A DNA stretch of 64,000 nucleotides, from NCBI RefSeq assembly GCF_029867415.1, contig NC_081185.1, positions 117,655,987 to 117,719,986 of the forward strand. Reading direction: 5' to 3'. A program made the translations under genes and the position numbers. This DNA is from Vicia villosa (taxonomy: Eukaryota; Streptophyta; Magnoliopsida; Fabales; Fabaceae). Positions 12,430 to 25,383 of the stretch are shown in pieces. Numbering within the stretch: the stretch's first letter is position 1; the number at the start of each line of letters is the position of its first letter. A model generated the notes under the pieces. The model worked only from the letters and a program-made list of their open reading frames with translations, made no database searches and was not told the DNA's origin.

Positions 12430-13659
12430 TGTAACGCCCCGATTATTTAATTATTTATTTAATTAAATATTATTATTTTATTTTCGGAAATTATCGGTTG
12501 AGAAGTATATTTTAGTGAATACGTGGTTATGACGGCAAATGGATTATTATATCGATGGAATATTATTAAAAGTGATGTATTGGTTATTTTAGGTTATTTA
12601 ACTTATTGGGCCTAAATTGGTTTGTGAAGAATAATAAAAGGAAGTGTTAAAGACTAAGCCTAATTGGAATGATAAAATTAGGGTTTTAGAGAATGAGAAG
12701 AGCAGTGTTATCATTTTGGAGAAAACAAGATTTGAAGAGGAGGAGTCAAGTCTTGGAGAAGATGAACAAGTTTAGAGATTTCCATCCATGGTGCCAAATT
12801 GAAAGTGCAATCGAAGACCCATTAAGTTGCTTCAAATTGAATAAGGTAAGGGTGAGATTCTCTTCCTATAATGGGGCTTATGAAACCTTGTATGTTGGGG
12901 ATTAGGGATTTATGTTGTTGCGTTTGCTGTGTTAAATTGTTGTTGGAAATTGGAAATCTATGAAATGTTGCTTTCTGTTAATTTCTGTTGTCGTAGTTCG
13001 ATTTAAGAACATTATAAGGAACCAGAAATATTATAGAACCGTAATAATATGTTGTTATGGGTGTCAACGGAATTTGTGAAATGGGAATGAGACGAGGGAG
13101 TGAGAGATTTAGAGACGCTAGTCTCCATGTTTGGAGACGCACGCCCTTGGATGGGAGGGGGGCCACCTCAAAGCCTCTATTATTTTTCTTTGTTCATTCT
13201 CCATTTTTGTATGCAATTGATACTGTAGCTGAAATCCCTTATTTTTCTTCATGGCTGGAGACGCGGGTCTCCGTGTGGGAGACGACCTCCCAGTGGCCTT
13301 AGGCCTTATTTTCCTTCTTTGGAGATGTTGGTGCTAGCATGTGGGGATGGACGCCCCATGCTTCACCATTAAGTGGAGATGGCCGTCTTTCCATGTATCC
13401 TTGCTTCATTCTCAGCTTTCCTTAAATAAGCATCCATGCAGGTTATAATTAGCATGTCACTATTAAGTTAGTAATAACTAATGTAGTAATAACAACAATA
13501 CAATCAGAATGATATAATTATGGAAGTTTGGATTAACAGAATAATGTATAGCAGGGATTAGTGTAGGATCTTCGGAAGCAAGCTAGAAGATCACTTTTAA
13601 ATATTAGTATAAGTATAATAGCATAATAGTAATGAAGGTAAACAGAAGTAATGTGTAGG

Positions 13660-13926
13660 TAGGGGTGGAAATAGGCTAGGCTAGGCTAGGCTTTAGAAGG
13701 CCTGAACCTGGCCTATGATAAACTTAAAAGGCCTAAGCCTGGCCTAAGGCCTATCATAGGCTCAGTTTTTTGGCCTGGCCTGACCTTTTTAAAAGTCTGG
13801 CCTGGCCTAAAAGCCTATTTAAAAAGCCTGTATCTTATTAAAGTTTTCAATAAATCTATATAACTTAAGAAGTCTTGTAGGTCGGCCTATATATACATAT
13901 ATAAGTGAACGTATTTAGCATTTGTT

Positions 13927-14006
<80 letters not shown>

Positions 14007-14266
14007 TCTATTTAGCTTTTTCCCCCCTAATATATATGCATACATGAACCAACTTATTTAACATATCTCTAGTATATATGAAAATATAGGCCGACCTATA
14101 AGGCTTCATAGGCTATTGTAATAGCCTAAGTCTGGCCTATTTAATAAAATAGGCTTTTAAAAAAGCCTAAGCCTAGCCTCTTTATTAAATAGACCTGGCC
14201 TGGCCTAGGCCTATGTAGGCTGGGCCGTAGGCCCCTGTAGGCTGGCCTAGACTATTCCCACCTCTA
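13660..14266. mobile_element. Non-autonomous hAT element, copy 1
   Basis: Element ends are TAGGGGTGGAAATAG and, on the other strand, TAGAGGTGGGAATAG. It is flanked by a perfect 8-bp target duplication, TGTGTAGG (13652-13659 and 14267-14274), the hAT signature. The interior is built of GGCCTGGCCTA-type repeats around an expanded (TA)n run at 13935-14000. It has no coding capacity. It sits inside the Tekay-like LTR. Confidence 0.9.
13935..14000. repeat. (TA)n microsatellite inside hAT copy 1
   Basis: A pure TA dinucleotide run of about 66 bp. Copy 2 of the same element carries an AT run at the equivalent place. Confidence 0.95.
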
Positions 14267-15121
14267 TGTGTAGGCAATGGAGTATTGATGTAATTGATAA
14301 AGTTGGCATTTATTTGTTTGTAGATAAAAGGGGATTATTCTAGGACAGTAGATAGTGAATTAATCGGATAAATCAGATAACCGATAAAGAATTGAATTGT
14401 GCCCGATTTATCGGTGTCGAATTGTGATTGTATCTTATGAATTATTGTGGATACCTTTGTGATTATTTGTTAATGGCATCGACCGTTGATTATGTGAATT
14501 ATCGGAATCGTCCAGTTGTTTATATGAGGTTGTTGTAAAATGTGTGAAGTGATATTACCTTTAATAATCGGTAATAATTGTGATATAGGCGTATGCCTTG
14601 TGACGAATTTTTTGTGAAGTAAATGATGATGATGATGTTTTGTGATGTTCGGTTCAGCGAGTCGCATATATATATATACTGTGAGTCCGTGACAGTCTGG
14701 ATTGGCAAATTAGTGACGAAGGCTTATGCCTTGTGCCTCTAAATTGGGCAATTGGTGACAGGGGCTGAAGCTCCGATTGGTACCACATGCATATACATGA
14801 GTCATGTCCTATGTGTCTTATGTGATTCGTAGTTGTGACGTTTTGGGATTATATCGTGATTATATTTCGTGACTTGTTAAATGATGGAAGTATGTGAAGA
14901 TGTGAATTGATGATTTTACGAATAGTATGATGATATCAATACTTGTGAATGCGATTAACTGAATATGTCTGGTGTGACTTATATGTGATGTTTTGCGACT
15001 AGATGTGTGACTTATATGCGATGTTTTGTGACCAGATGTATGACTTATATGCGGTGATGTTTGGGACTAGAATTATGATTTATACTTGTGATGTATCGTG
15101 AATTGACTTGCAAAGTAAATG

Positions 15122-15167
<46 letters not shown>

Positions 15168-15753
15168 GATGAGAATATGAAGTGTTGTGACTTGTTGTGC
15201 GATGAAAAGTATGTGAGATTTGTCAGTTGGTGAAAGTATGAAGTGTATGGCAATATTAATACTTGTGATGTGATAACCATATATGTCTAAATCCTAATAT
15301 ACAATTTATTATACGCTCCCTTATATGATTTGATATCTCACCATTTTCTCTTGTTCGCCGTTGCCTTTATATTGGTAACGTGCAGGTGTTCGAGTATGAA
15401 GTTTTAGTTGCCGTTAATCGAGTCGGTTGTCGCTCTAATACGTAGCACTCGAGGGGGGATGATTTATGATGTTTATGATGTTGTTGTTTATTATTTTATC
15501 TTAGCTGAATAATATGATATTGACTCAAAGATTGAGAACTATGATTCCGCCATGTTCTAATAAAAGAAGTTACTTGTTTTGAAAAGTATTATATGCTGAG
15601 TATTTGTTTAATTGATCAAAGAAAGTGCTATGTATCCGCTAAATGCGATTAAGTGATTTATTGCGAAATGAATATGTGATACCTCATTTGTTTGTCGAGG
15701 AATTTTGAGACTTTGATTCTTGGATAATTGCCGAGTAGAAATGGGGTGTTACA

Positions 15754-16257
15754 TCTTCTCTTGATTTTCTAAGACAACTAATAGGACGATCAACATATGC
15801 GGCAAATGCGACAAACCCTTGCACTATCATACAATAGCAAGGGCTTGAGAGACAATTGTTTTAGACTGAGCAAAATGACCCTCAGTCGACCACACAGAGG
15901 GAGTTACAATTCATTTGGATTGCACGCATCACATGAGAGCTGCCATATACAATAGTAGAGGCGATCCAAAAGCAAGATACGTCTAACGACAGTGTGCATC
16001 TCACTAGCAAATAACAGGTTGTTACAACAACCATATTATATAAAGAATACGCGCGGAGAATTCAAGTACACGACTCTAAATTCAAATTTCATTCACTTTT
16101 CTCATTCACATACTGACTTGATCGCTAGAATACTTACCTTGTAAACTAGCTCATCCTCCACCACATCGAAAGCTCAAATCCAACATAATTCACCATAACA
16201 ACCGATTCCCCAATTAATAATGATTTCGTAACGAAACGATCCTCTTAAAATGTACAG
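15754..16257 (+). mobile_element. Possible LTR remnant upstream of PGLP1
   Basis: There is no open frame of interest. A TATA-like ATTATATAAAGAATACGCG at about 16034 is followed by CT-rich, LTR U5-like sequence. It could be a decayed LTR fragment adjoining the Tekay-like LTR; its ends cannot be placed. Confidence 0.25.
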
Positions 16258-16403
16258 TTTTTTTTTTGTTGACAAAAGCAACATCAATTCATTTCATTAA
16301 ATAAATATTGTTCAACACACGGAAGAATCAAATAGAGAACCATGCGTCGAGACAAAAAATTAACCGTTCCAATAAGATTATGAGCAACACAATTAGCTTG
16401 ACG
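16258..16403 (-). mobile_element. 5'-truncated LINE tail (RNase H end plus poly-A)
   Basis: The minus strand from 16403 reads RQANCVAHNL...PCVEQYLFNEMN and stops at 16284. This is the typical C-terminal end of the RNase H domain of plant LINEs (R-x-A-N-x-V-A-H). A poly-A run follows (plus-strand T run near 16258-16268). Only about 40 codons remain, so this is a heavily 5'-truncated insertion. It lies about 350 bp upstream of the PGLP1 start, in the promoter-proximal region. Confidence 0.7.
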
Positions 16404-16758
16404 CTATATTAAATTTTATTAAAAATACCAAATATTAAATTTTGTTAACGTATTTAAGCTATATCGTAGGAGTCATAAACTGAATAAAAATCGTATTATA
16501 TAGTATTGCACCCTTACATGTAGATTGATTTGTCAAGTAATATTAAAAAGACATAAAATAACATCCATAGAAAATAAATGTTGGGAAAGAGATTATGATC
16601 CAAAAAGGCAAACTATATCATCCACTCAATCAATTTGTACATGAAATTAGTTCTAGCGAGTGCACCCACCTACCCATGCACACACCACAAAAATAAACAA
16701 CCTAAAATAAAACAAAAACAAAAACAAAAAACATAAACTTGTGAAATTACAAACAAGG
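16404..16758 (+). promoter_or_regulatory. PGLP1 promoter-proximal region and 5' leader
   Basis: AT-rich sequence between the LINE tail and the PGLP1 start codon. A TATTATATAG at about 16494 is a weak TATA candidate. The last 60 bases are A/C-rich (AAAACAAAAACAAAAAC), typical of plant 5' leaders. No transcription start can be fixed from sequence alone. Confidence 0.35.
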
Positions 16759-19630
16759 ATGATTAGGAGCAGCACTATAGCAGTTACCACTAGTGTTGCT
16801 GTTTCCCACACTCAAAGATTATGCTCACATTCACTTCCCATAAATTATAGATCATCTTTCTCTCCTCGTATCCCTTCTGCGTTCCTCAAATGGAAAAGAA
16901 ACATTGCTAGTTCCAATAACAATCGATTCAGAATGGCAGCAACAAAAGCATTGGCTCAACCGCTTCAGAATGCTGACGAGCTCATTGATTCTGTCGAGAC
17001 TTTTATTTTCGACTGTGACGGTATGTTATGTTCGCTTTCATTTTGGTCTCTCTGTGATGTTGCACTTTTGAGATGTTAACGTTTGATGCTTTTTATATTG
17101 ATGTAATGCTACCTTTCCTTCTCCTTTGGAACTTGATTTGCAGGAGTTATATGGAAAGGTGACAGTTTGATAGAAGGAGTGCCTGAAACTTTGGACATGC
17201 TTCGGGCAAAGGTTTGTGTACTAATGTAGGAACTAGGTGTTCTTATCAGCAAGTGTGAATTTTGGCTATTATTCAATCTATCATTGTTATGTTTTTAGCA
17301 AAAAACTGAGATTTGTGTCTTTTAATGAACTTGTTTAGGGGAAAAGGTTGGTTTTTGTCACCAATAACTCAACCAAGTCTAGGAAACAATATGGAAAGAA
17401 GTTTGAAACACTTGGCCTGAATGTCAATGAGGTTAGTCCAATTTTGTTGTTCTTTCCTTTCCCTGTTGGCCCAGAAATTGTTTATTCAATACTTATAGCT
17501 TCAAAATATTTAACAACTGTTATTCTAGGAGGAGATTTTTGCATCGTCTTTTGCAGTTCCTGCGTATTTGAAATCCATTGATTTCCCAAAAGATAAAAAG
17601 GTAAAGTATATCATCTTTTGATTTATAGTTTGATTGAAATAAATATTTAGTATTTGCTCACCAAGTTAGGAGCTCTTTTAACCTAAGGTGAATCAGAGGT
17701 TAAAATTTGGGGTAATTGGGAGGACAATCCTCCTGGTGAACTTACGATACCCAAACCAACACAAGTGAACAAGTAGAGTATACTAGTGAGCTTGAGAGCA
17801 CCATGTCAAAGAAACTCGGCAAAATTAGGACTCTATAAGGTCCAACATGAATTATATGACATGTTTTGACACTGAGAAATTAAATCTTTTATAGCCAACC
17901 AACGGATAAATGTTTATTTGTAAATTCTCTTATAATGATGGTGATGCAAAACATGATGCTTACGTTGTTTATGTTAAGCATATACTGCTTGAGAAATAAT
18001 ATTGAACCCTAACATTTCATTTCTGTTATGGTATGATTGAGTGCAATATCTTGTACGAACTATTCTTCAAAGTTCAAACCACTGTGTGAAGTTAGTATAG
18101 TACTGATCCATCGGCACGATTTAGGTTTATGTCATTGGAGAAGAAGGCATCTTGAAAGAGCTTGAGCTTGCTGGATATAAGTATGTTGGTGGACCGGTAA
18201 GTATTGAGCTTGAATATGTAAAAGCTTTACTGCCTGTTCTTTTGCATGCTTTGAAATTTGATCACTTGCTAATGCGCAATACCATTTTATCAATATTTTA
18301 ATCAGTTTTACTAATAAGCATATACTCCAATTTGTGCATAATATTCTTTCAGGAAGATGGCGGGAAAAAGATCGAGCTTAAGCCAGGGTTCTTGATGGAG
18401 CACGATGAAGATGTATGTACTTCTCGCCTTTTTTGATAATTAGCAACATTTAATAATATTTCTAGTTCCTATTATAAAAGTCTGTTTTTTATTAGGTTGG
18501 AGCAGTTGTTGTGGGGTTTGATCGCTATTTCAACTACTATAAAATCCAGTAAGATTTCAAACACCAACATTAAAACATTACAGTTAGATATGCCTGATGG
18601 CTGATGCACTCAACTTAGAGACAAACTCGTTAATATGACTTTTTCCTATGAAATGACAGGTATGGAACTCTCTGTATACGTGAAAACCCTGGATGTCTTT
18701 TTATTGCTACAAATAGAGATGCTGTTACTCATCTCACAGATGCTCAAGAATGGGCAGGTTTGTCCTAACTCTCTCCTTCTCGCTATCATTTGTTCTATTT
18801 TATGACATTATATGCATAATAATAATCAAGCGAGTTTTCAAAATTCGTACGATCGTTCTACAATTACAGTTTAATAAACGAGCAAGTTAACTGGTTTATA
18901 GCAGGCTATATTACCAACCTAAACCAGTTTAATCAGTACAATCCATTACACGGGGCAGTATGATATTCCTATAAGTTCTGTGTAGGTAGTTGAATCTGCT
19001 ACAATGTGTTTAAATTTCAGGTGGGGGCTCTATGGTTGGTGCTCTCGTTGGATCCACTCAACGCGAACCACTTGTTGTTGGAAAACCCTCAACTTTCATG
19101 ATGGACTACTTAGCAGACAAGTATACTTCTTTTGCCTTGTTTTATATTCTTCATGCATGATATTAATAACTATCAAGTATCAATGTCATTATGTGATGAA
19201 AATGAATGTTAATCGTGACATATATAGTTAATCTTATTTTCTACATCAGTTTAGTTGTACTAATTGTTTTTAAACTAGGAGAAACGAAGACTTAATCAAT
19301 TTTCTCACCTTCTATGGAAGTATGACTGTAGAGTATTTTTCAACTGCATCCAAACTTTATTACACAAGTTTATTTACATGATAGTTTTCCTTTGACTGTG
19401 TTGTAATTTTATTGAACAGATTTGGCATTTCAAAGTCACAAATATGTATGGTTGGGGACAGATTAGACACTGACATATTATTTGGACAAAATGGTGGCTG
19501 CAAAACTCTACTTGTCCTCTCAGGAGTCACCACAACGGCTATGCTTCAGAGTCCAAACAACACCATACAACCAGACTTCTATACCAACAAAATTTCAGAT
19601 TTTCTTTCCCTAAAAGCTGCAGCTGTATGA
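16759..19630 (+). CDS. PGLP1: Chloroplast phosphoglycolate phosphatase (10 coding exons)
   Basis: This enzyme dephosphorylates 2-phosphoglycolate made by Rubisco's oxygenase reaction, the first step of photorespiration in the chloroplast stroma. Exons: 16759-17020, 17144-17211, 17339-17431, 17529-17600, 18125-18196, 18353-18412, 18496-18548, 18660-18757, 19021-19120, 19420-19630. All junctions are GT-AG and phases agree, giving 362 residues, the length I recall for the Arabidopsis protein. HAD-family motifs are intact: nucleophile Asp85 and Asp87 in DCDG, Thr118 in VTNNST, Lys281 in GKPS, and Asp306/Asp311 in GDRLDTDI. Residues 1 to about 58 are rich in Ser, Arg and hydroxylated residues and look like a transit peptide. 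Met59 marks the likely mature start region. The ATG at 16759 is the first in frame with a full transit peptide. No breaks seen. Confidence 0.95.
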
Positions 19631-20859
19631 TGACTACTATTACAACGAAGTAATCAGTTAATTACTTGGAGACAAGATATTTTATTAGATTTTATTAAAA
19701 CTGGTGAACAAACTTCTGTTTTATGAGGTTTCATCATTCTGTCCCCGAATTAATCGTAAAATAAATAGTGTAAATGGTTGAATGATAGACAATTCAAGGT
19801 TTGCTGTTGAAAGCATGTAGAACTTCCATAAGCATTGGCCATTCTATCAGAATTCATCATCACATTATTTTTGAGTTCTTGATGATTTCTTTATGTATCC
19901 ACTATCCAAGCAGACCCCTTTTACTTTGCAAGAAAAGAAACTGAATACAAATAAACTATTTCAGATAAGTCCGAAACGGTTGGTTCTTATCAGATCTCTA
20001 GTAGAGAAGAAATCATCCTGATACACAACAGAATAGGAAATATCCTTCATCTGATCAGATCTAGTAGAGAAGAACCGAACAACAAATATTCTTCTCTTTT
20101 TTTCTTTTCTTTTGGTACACTTTTAAGCATGGGTATCAAAATCTTGATTTAAATCTTAACATCTTACGATTTTGCAATTTCACTCGACCCCAATGATCTA
20201 GATCTTAAGTAGAATCATGTTGTAGTCAAATTAAAATGGTTAAAACATTGATTATGTGCTATCTTTACTCTGCCCACCACCAGCCACTACCATTACCGGT
20301 CGAGAAGGATGACCAGAGGCGCAACAATTATTGCCTACGAAAATATCATGTAGAAATACTTCAAATATGCAGTATTATTTTATGTTTTAGTAGTATTCTT
20401 ACGATTTTTGTTACGATCTTATGTTTATGATCTCGCTACCCACTCTCGATCTTCGATCTTAGTTATGGTTTTACTTCCCAACCTTATGCAAGATTCCAAT
20501 TTTTTGCAACCTTGCTTTTATCAACCGATAATACAAAGACACTTGAGTATGTATAAATGATATAAAGAAAAGAAATAAAACAAAATTGACAATTTAGTAC
20601 TGATTTCTCATTACCAATAGCAACAAACCAAGTACAATATAGGTGACAGAGAAATAGAAATTACAATACCAAACGGGTACCCATTTTGTAATGCAACATC
20701 TATTGAAAAGAAAAAAGAAAGTAATTCCCCAATGAATAAAAAAATATACTACTAGTTAACAGAGAATTTCTGTAACACAAAAAAAGATGCATATTACAAC
20801 ATCACACAGAAGTGTTGTTTCTTCTTTTGTAAACCACTCATTCAAATCACTCTTGAAAC
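19631..20859. other. Intergenic region between convergent genes
   Basis: This region holds the 3' ends of PGLP1 (+) and of the membrane-protein gene (-). It is AT-rich, with short AATAAA-like signals but no supported gene. Around 20120-20520 there are repeated GATCTTA / TCGATCTT motifs that may be an old repeat fragment. The 64-codon frame at 20236-20430 has no recognisable content. Confidence 0.5.
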
Positions 20860-21414
20860 TTAAACTTGGAAAGGCCATGGCCAATCCTTCAAATCCTCGT
20901 CTTGAACCTTAGCACTTCCCAAAACAATAGCCCTAGAATTATTTCCCCCTTCAACAGAAGCATAATACTTCAAGAAAAAAGCCAGAGTCAAAACAACCCA
21001 CTCCAAGAAAAAGATCAAAATAGCAAGTCCACCAGCCAACTTCAAGATCACAGAACCATCTTCCTCTCTAACGTAAGACTTCAGCTCCCCAAGAAAATCA
21101 CCAGTCCTCGTAAAAACAAGAACCGAAACAGAACCCTGAAAAATAGCAGTTAAAACAGTTGCCACCATATGAGCAGAATACCAACGGTTAGCACCAACAG
21201 CCGCACAGCCAGAAACAGCACCAGCAATGGTGAAGATATGGAGAAGGATCAAGAAGAAGCCGCAAACAGAAGGGATTAAGCGGAGTGAGAGTGTGAGGAA
21301 GATGCAGCTTGAAGCTGCACCCAATAGGACGTAGTTGCAGAAAAGGAAGAGCTTGTGGATGTTGTAGTGTCGTGGTGTTATTGTGGCTGGGTGATTGTTC
21401 ATTGAGAGACCCAT
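20860..21414 (-). CDS. Plant four-helix transmembrane protein, function unknown
   Basis: A single uninterrupted frame of 184 codons starts at the ATG at 21414 and stops at 20860. Four hydrophobic segments are clear: residues about 21-45, 48-71, 80-102 and 122-149. The hydrophilic N-terminus has a TPRHYNIHKLF motif, and the acidic C-tail ends DLKDWPWPFQV. The layout resembles small plant membrane proteins often annotated only as 'transmembrane protein'; no enzymatic or transport motif is seen. The loop between helices 3 and 4 carries charged residues (KSYVREEDG). An overlapping 126-codon frame (21188-21568) is a shadow. Upstream sequence (21590-22490) is partly repeated at 26272-26545. The gene looks intact; I do not assign a role. 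Confidence 0.85.
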   Translation of the reverse strand: MGLSMNNHPATITPRHYNIHKLFLFCNYVLLGAASSCIFLTLSLRLIPSVCGFFLILLHIFTIAGAVSGCAAVGANRWYSAHMVATVLTAIFQGSVSVLVFTRTGDFLGELKSYVREEDGSVILKLAGGLAILIFFLEWVVLTLAFFLKYYASVEGGNNSRAIVLGSAKVQDEDLKDWPWPFQV

Positions 21415-21689
21415 TTGGGTTTGGAACAGAAAGATTGAAACTTTGATGAATGAGAGAGGAGTGTGATGAAGAAGATTTGAGATTAAGATAGAAAGTGAAG
21501 TGTGATGGTGGATTTTGAAGATGAAGATGGTGTGGTATTATAGTGGATTTTTTGAGTTGAGTGGCCAAACGGTCATATTTTGTTTCAATGTTTGGGTCAA
21601 ATGCGACCGTTGAAATAATTCTTGCTTCACGTAACGGTTAGTTTCTAACATCTTTTTTCTTTGTTTTGAAATTGGTTAATATGCTTTAA

Positions 21690-21990
21690 AAAAAAAAAAG
21701 GGCAAAATAGATTTTTTTTATTTTTTTTTTTAATTTTAGGGTTCATTTTTCCTTAACCTCAAAAATTTTTATATTGGCCCTTAACTATTCAAATGGTGTC
21801 ATTTTAATCCTTTTGTCATATTAACGACTGATTTAGTGATCATCTTTTGATTTTTTCCGTCGCTAATATGATAAAAAGACTAAAACAGACACATTTTAAA
21901 AAGTTAAAGGACAAGCATAAAACTTTTTTAAAGTTAAGGAACTAAAATAAAGCCCAATATTAACAAACATAGAGGAAACAAATATATTTT
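21690..21990. mobile_element. MITE with GGCAAAAT/ATTTTGCC ends, copy 1
   Basis: The segment begins GGGCAAAATAG (21702) and ends ATATTTTGCC (21993 or just before). Between the arms it carries TCCGTCGCTAATATG facing a related ATTAACGACTGA stretch, so it can fold back. Comparison with the block at 26380-26480, which lacks this segment but keeps both flanks (TTAATATGC and TTTGAAACATGCG), shows it is an insertion. The ends resemble those of the large foldback element at 9746-11609. Confidence 0.65.
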
Positions 21991-22189
21991 GCCTAAAAAA
22001 TTGTTTGAAACATGCGTTTTTTTTAGAGATGATATTTTTCATTAAAAACTGTTTTTCTAATAGAAGATTGAAATTCATGTCACGGGAAAAAACAAAATCC
22101 AGAGCTTTAGCTTTACATAATCGAATAAGCAGTTGTTTTTTTCCTAGAGTTTACAATCTATCTTTTTAAAAAGATAAAAAAAAGTAAAA

Positions 22190-22450
22190 TAATTTTTTTT
22201 GTCCTATATGGTAACTCTGTGGTTCATTTTGGTCCCTTAACTATTCAAATAGTGTCATTTTAGTCCTTTTGTCATATTAGCGACTGATTTAGCGATCAAT
22301 TTTTGAGTTTTTCCGTCGCTAATATGACAAAGTGACTAAAATGACACCATTTAAAGAGTTGGGGACCAATATAGAACTTTTTAAAGTTAAGAGACCAAAA
22401 TGAACCCGGATGTTAACATACGGGACCAAAAATGATTTTGCCTAAAAAAA
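22190..22450. mobile_element. MITE related to copy 1, copy 2
   Basis: This shares GGTTCATTTTGGTCCCTTAA, CATATTAGCGACTGATTTAG and TTTTTCCGTCGCTAATATGA with copy 1. It ends ATTTTGCCT followed by the same flank, TTGTTTGAAACATG. The left end is blurred. Copy and flank appear duplicated together. Confidence 0.6.
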
Positions 22451-22486
22451 ATTGTTTGAAACATGTGTTCACTTTTATAAATACTA

Positions 22487-22515
22487 GTGGCACACCTGTG
22501 CGCTCGCACGAGTAT
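22487..22515 (-). other. Helitron-like terminus candidate
   Basis: The minus strand reads a short GC hairpin (GTGCGAGCGCAC) followed within about 10 bases by CTAGT, the layout of a Helitron 3' end (hairpin, then CTAG before a T). A similar arrangement on the plus strand lies at 24388-24412. Without a matching 5' TC end this is tentative. Confidence 0.3.
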
Positions 22516-22875
22516 TGGTGTGATACGCACGATTTTGTTTTTAAAATATAAATGGGAAAAACAAAATTATTTTACAAAAAGAGTATTATTTTTTAAAAAA
22601 GACATATTTTTTAAATAAAAATAAAATTAATTTACAACAATAATATAACAATAATATATAGTTCAATTTTTTAAATATTATTTAAAAAGTATTGTATCTT
22701 AAATTGTAACAAATTTTAAAACAAAAATATTAGTAACATAAATAATTAAAAAACAACACATTTTTCTCGTGTTTGGATTCATATATTATTTTAAATATTT
22801 TTTATTTTTTATTTTTTAATTGTACAAAAAATGTTATAACTCATGGATTCGCACAAATTCTGATATAGGCACCGT

Positions 22876-23539
<664 letters not shown>

Positions 23540-23857
23540 GGCACCGTGCATACGTACGGGTATTGTACGTGCATATGCTTCTAAAATGCAATAAGAGTGA
23601 AAAACAGAAAGACCAAATTATTTAACCAAAAAAATTTATTATTATGTATTTAATAAATTTGTTTTGACATTATTTATAATAATATTTATGCAATCATTTA
23701 ATTTTATAAATATCAAATAATAACATAGTATTTGAAAATATTAGTAACATAAATAATTAAGTCGGATTTATACATTATCTAAAATATATTTACTTTAAAT
23801 TTCTTTAATTGTACAAAAATATAATAACCTGTGGGCTCACACATATTTTAGTATGAA

Positions 23858-24379
23858 TATGGGTGGCAAAATCGGGCCGGCTCGCATATCTGTCAAAAAG
23901 TGGGGCATTGGATTGGGATTTTGGGCCCACCGCGCCGCCCACCAATACCCACCAAAGCCCGCCCGCTAATGCCCGCCCAGCCAAAGCCTCCTCCTTTCAA
24001 AATCCGCCTAGCCTATTTATTCAGTCCGTCCCTCCTTAAGTCCGTCCTTTTTTTTTAGTTAATTTAGTAATAACAACTCTTGATGATTTTATTTTATACA
24101 TTTATTTGTGAATATATGCAATATTTTTTAAGTAAAATTTATTAAAAAGATACTTTATAGAAAATTGATCTAAAAATAAGTGAAAAATCTAATTGAAATG
24201 TAAAAAAAGTCAATTAATCTATTAAAAAAATAATAAAAAAATAGGCGGGCAAGTCCGCCGTCCTCCATCTTGGAGTGACGGCCTTGATTTCCATACTCAT
24301 TTCCACTTAGCGGGCTTGTCCGCCATGCTATTTTTTTACGGTCACAAGGCAGGGGCGACCTGCCCATTTTGCAACCCTA
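23858..24379. mobile_element. hAT-like MITE of a second family
   Basis: The left end TATGGGTGGCAAAAT and the right end, read on the other strand, TAGGGTTGCAAAATGG are inverted repeats of hAT type. Flanking 8-mers AGTATGAA (23850-23857) and AGTAAGGA (24380-24387) match at 6 of 8 positions, a decayed target duplication. The GC-rich ends (GCCCGCC / GGCGGGC motifs) surround an AT-rich core without coding sequence. Confidence 0.65.
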
Positions 24380-24387
24380 AGTAAGGA

Positions 24388-24416
24388 TACCCGTGCGTTC
24401 GTACGGGTACTAGTGC
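24388..24416 (+). other. Helitron-like 3' terminus candidate
   Basis: ACCCGT...ACGGGT forms a 6-bp stem and is followed by ACTAGT, so CTAG precedes a T. This is the form of Helitron 3' ends, but no partner end is identified. Confidence 0.3.
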
Positions 24417-24429
24417 GTTACGTTTATTC

Positions 24430-25000
24430 AAAAATAATAATAATAATTTGATTAAATAATATTTTTTTCTATATAAATTTTTTTTATTTGCCATTATTTA
24501 TAAAAATAATTGAATAAATAGTAAACTTGTTCCCGTTTTTTATCACTTTTTTTTATCATTAACTATATTTTTTCAGTTGCATAAAATTTTCAAATCAGGA
24601 GAAAATAAAATTTATTAAAATTTTAAACAAATAAAATTTTCATGTTTGATTCAATAATTATATATTAGTTTTATTTTTGTGTGCATAAAATAATTAAGAA
24701 TATTTCATCTATATAAATATTATTTTTGAATCAATAATATTATTTTTTTCTTATATAAATATTTTTTTCGCATTATTTACAAAAATAAGTGAATCAATAG
24801 TAAACTTGTATCCGTTATTATTTAATTTTTTTTACCAATAACTTAATTTTTACCGTTGCATAAATTTTTTATATTAGGAGAGGATAAAATTTATTAAAAT
24901 TTTAAAACAAATGTAATTTTCATGTTTAAATCATAATTATATATTAGTTTTATTTTTGCGATCATAAAATAATTAAGATTGATTCATACATTTAATTCAT
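24430..25000. repeat. Two direct copies of a ~285-bp AT-rich unit
   Basis: Copy 1 (about 24445-24715) and copy 2 (about 24735-24990) share the order ATAGTAAACTTGT, CGTT, TTGCATAAA, AATAAAATTTATTAAAATTTT and TATATATTAGTTTTATTTTT, each ending in ATAAAATAATTAAGA. No coding content. Confidence 0.75.
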
Positions 25001-25383
25001 ACATTTCTTATGTATTTATTCTATATCACAATACTATACTTTATAATGTTACCAATTTTTATTTATAATACATTATAATCTTTAATTTTTAATGCATTTC
25101 ACCCGTATTATTTTATACCTCATTCTATTATTATTTTTATTAAAATTTATTTAATTCATTTATATTGTATTATCATTTTGTACAAAAAAATATTCATAAT
25201 TATTGATTTTGTTATATAAATTTCAATTAATAACTTACTATATATATTATAACATAAATACAATTAAATGAATATATTTTTTTTACATTTTCATTCATCA
25301 TAAATAAAATTAATCATTTATTTTATCTTAATATATTATAGTATTTATAATTTTAGATAATATATTATATTTTAATAATTATT

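Larger units (their letters stand above)
12430..15753 (+). mobile_element. Tekay-like Ty3/gypsy 3' LTR, with nested hAT element
   Basis: The LTR starts TGTAACGCCCC and ends ATGGGGTGTTACA, so the ends form a short inverted repeat. About 3.3 kb in all, it is about 2.7 kb without the 607-bp hAT insertion and its target repeat. It contains an (AT)n run at 15125-15164 and a short triple repeat of GACTTATATG(T/C)G(A/G) around 14978-15060. The flanks AGAGT and TCTTC do not match, which fits a 3' LTR whose internal part was lost rather than a clean solo LTR. No host gene is supported here; open frames at 13057-13302 and 14470-14708 are chance. Confidence 0.65.

Noticed and set aside
12430..15753. Clean solo LTR with a 5-bp target duplication
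   Set aside because: The flanks AGAGT and TCTTC differ, and the left flank looks like the polypurine tract and polyprotein end of the same element, so a 3' LTR is the better reading.
16741..16758. Upstream GTG start for PGLP1
   Set aside because: The ATG at 16759 is in the same frame, gives the expected 362 residues and a complete transit peptide; a GTG start is not expected in a plant nuclear gene.
21188..21568. 126-codon frame overlapping the membrane-protein gene
   Set aside because: It is a same-strand, out-of-frame shadow of the real gene and its 5' flank, with no recognisable protein.
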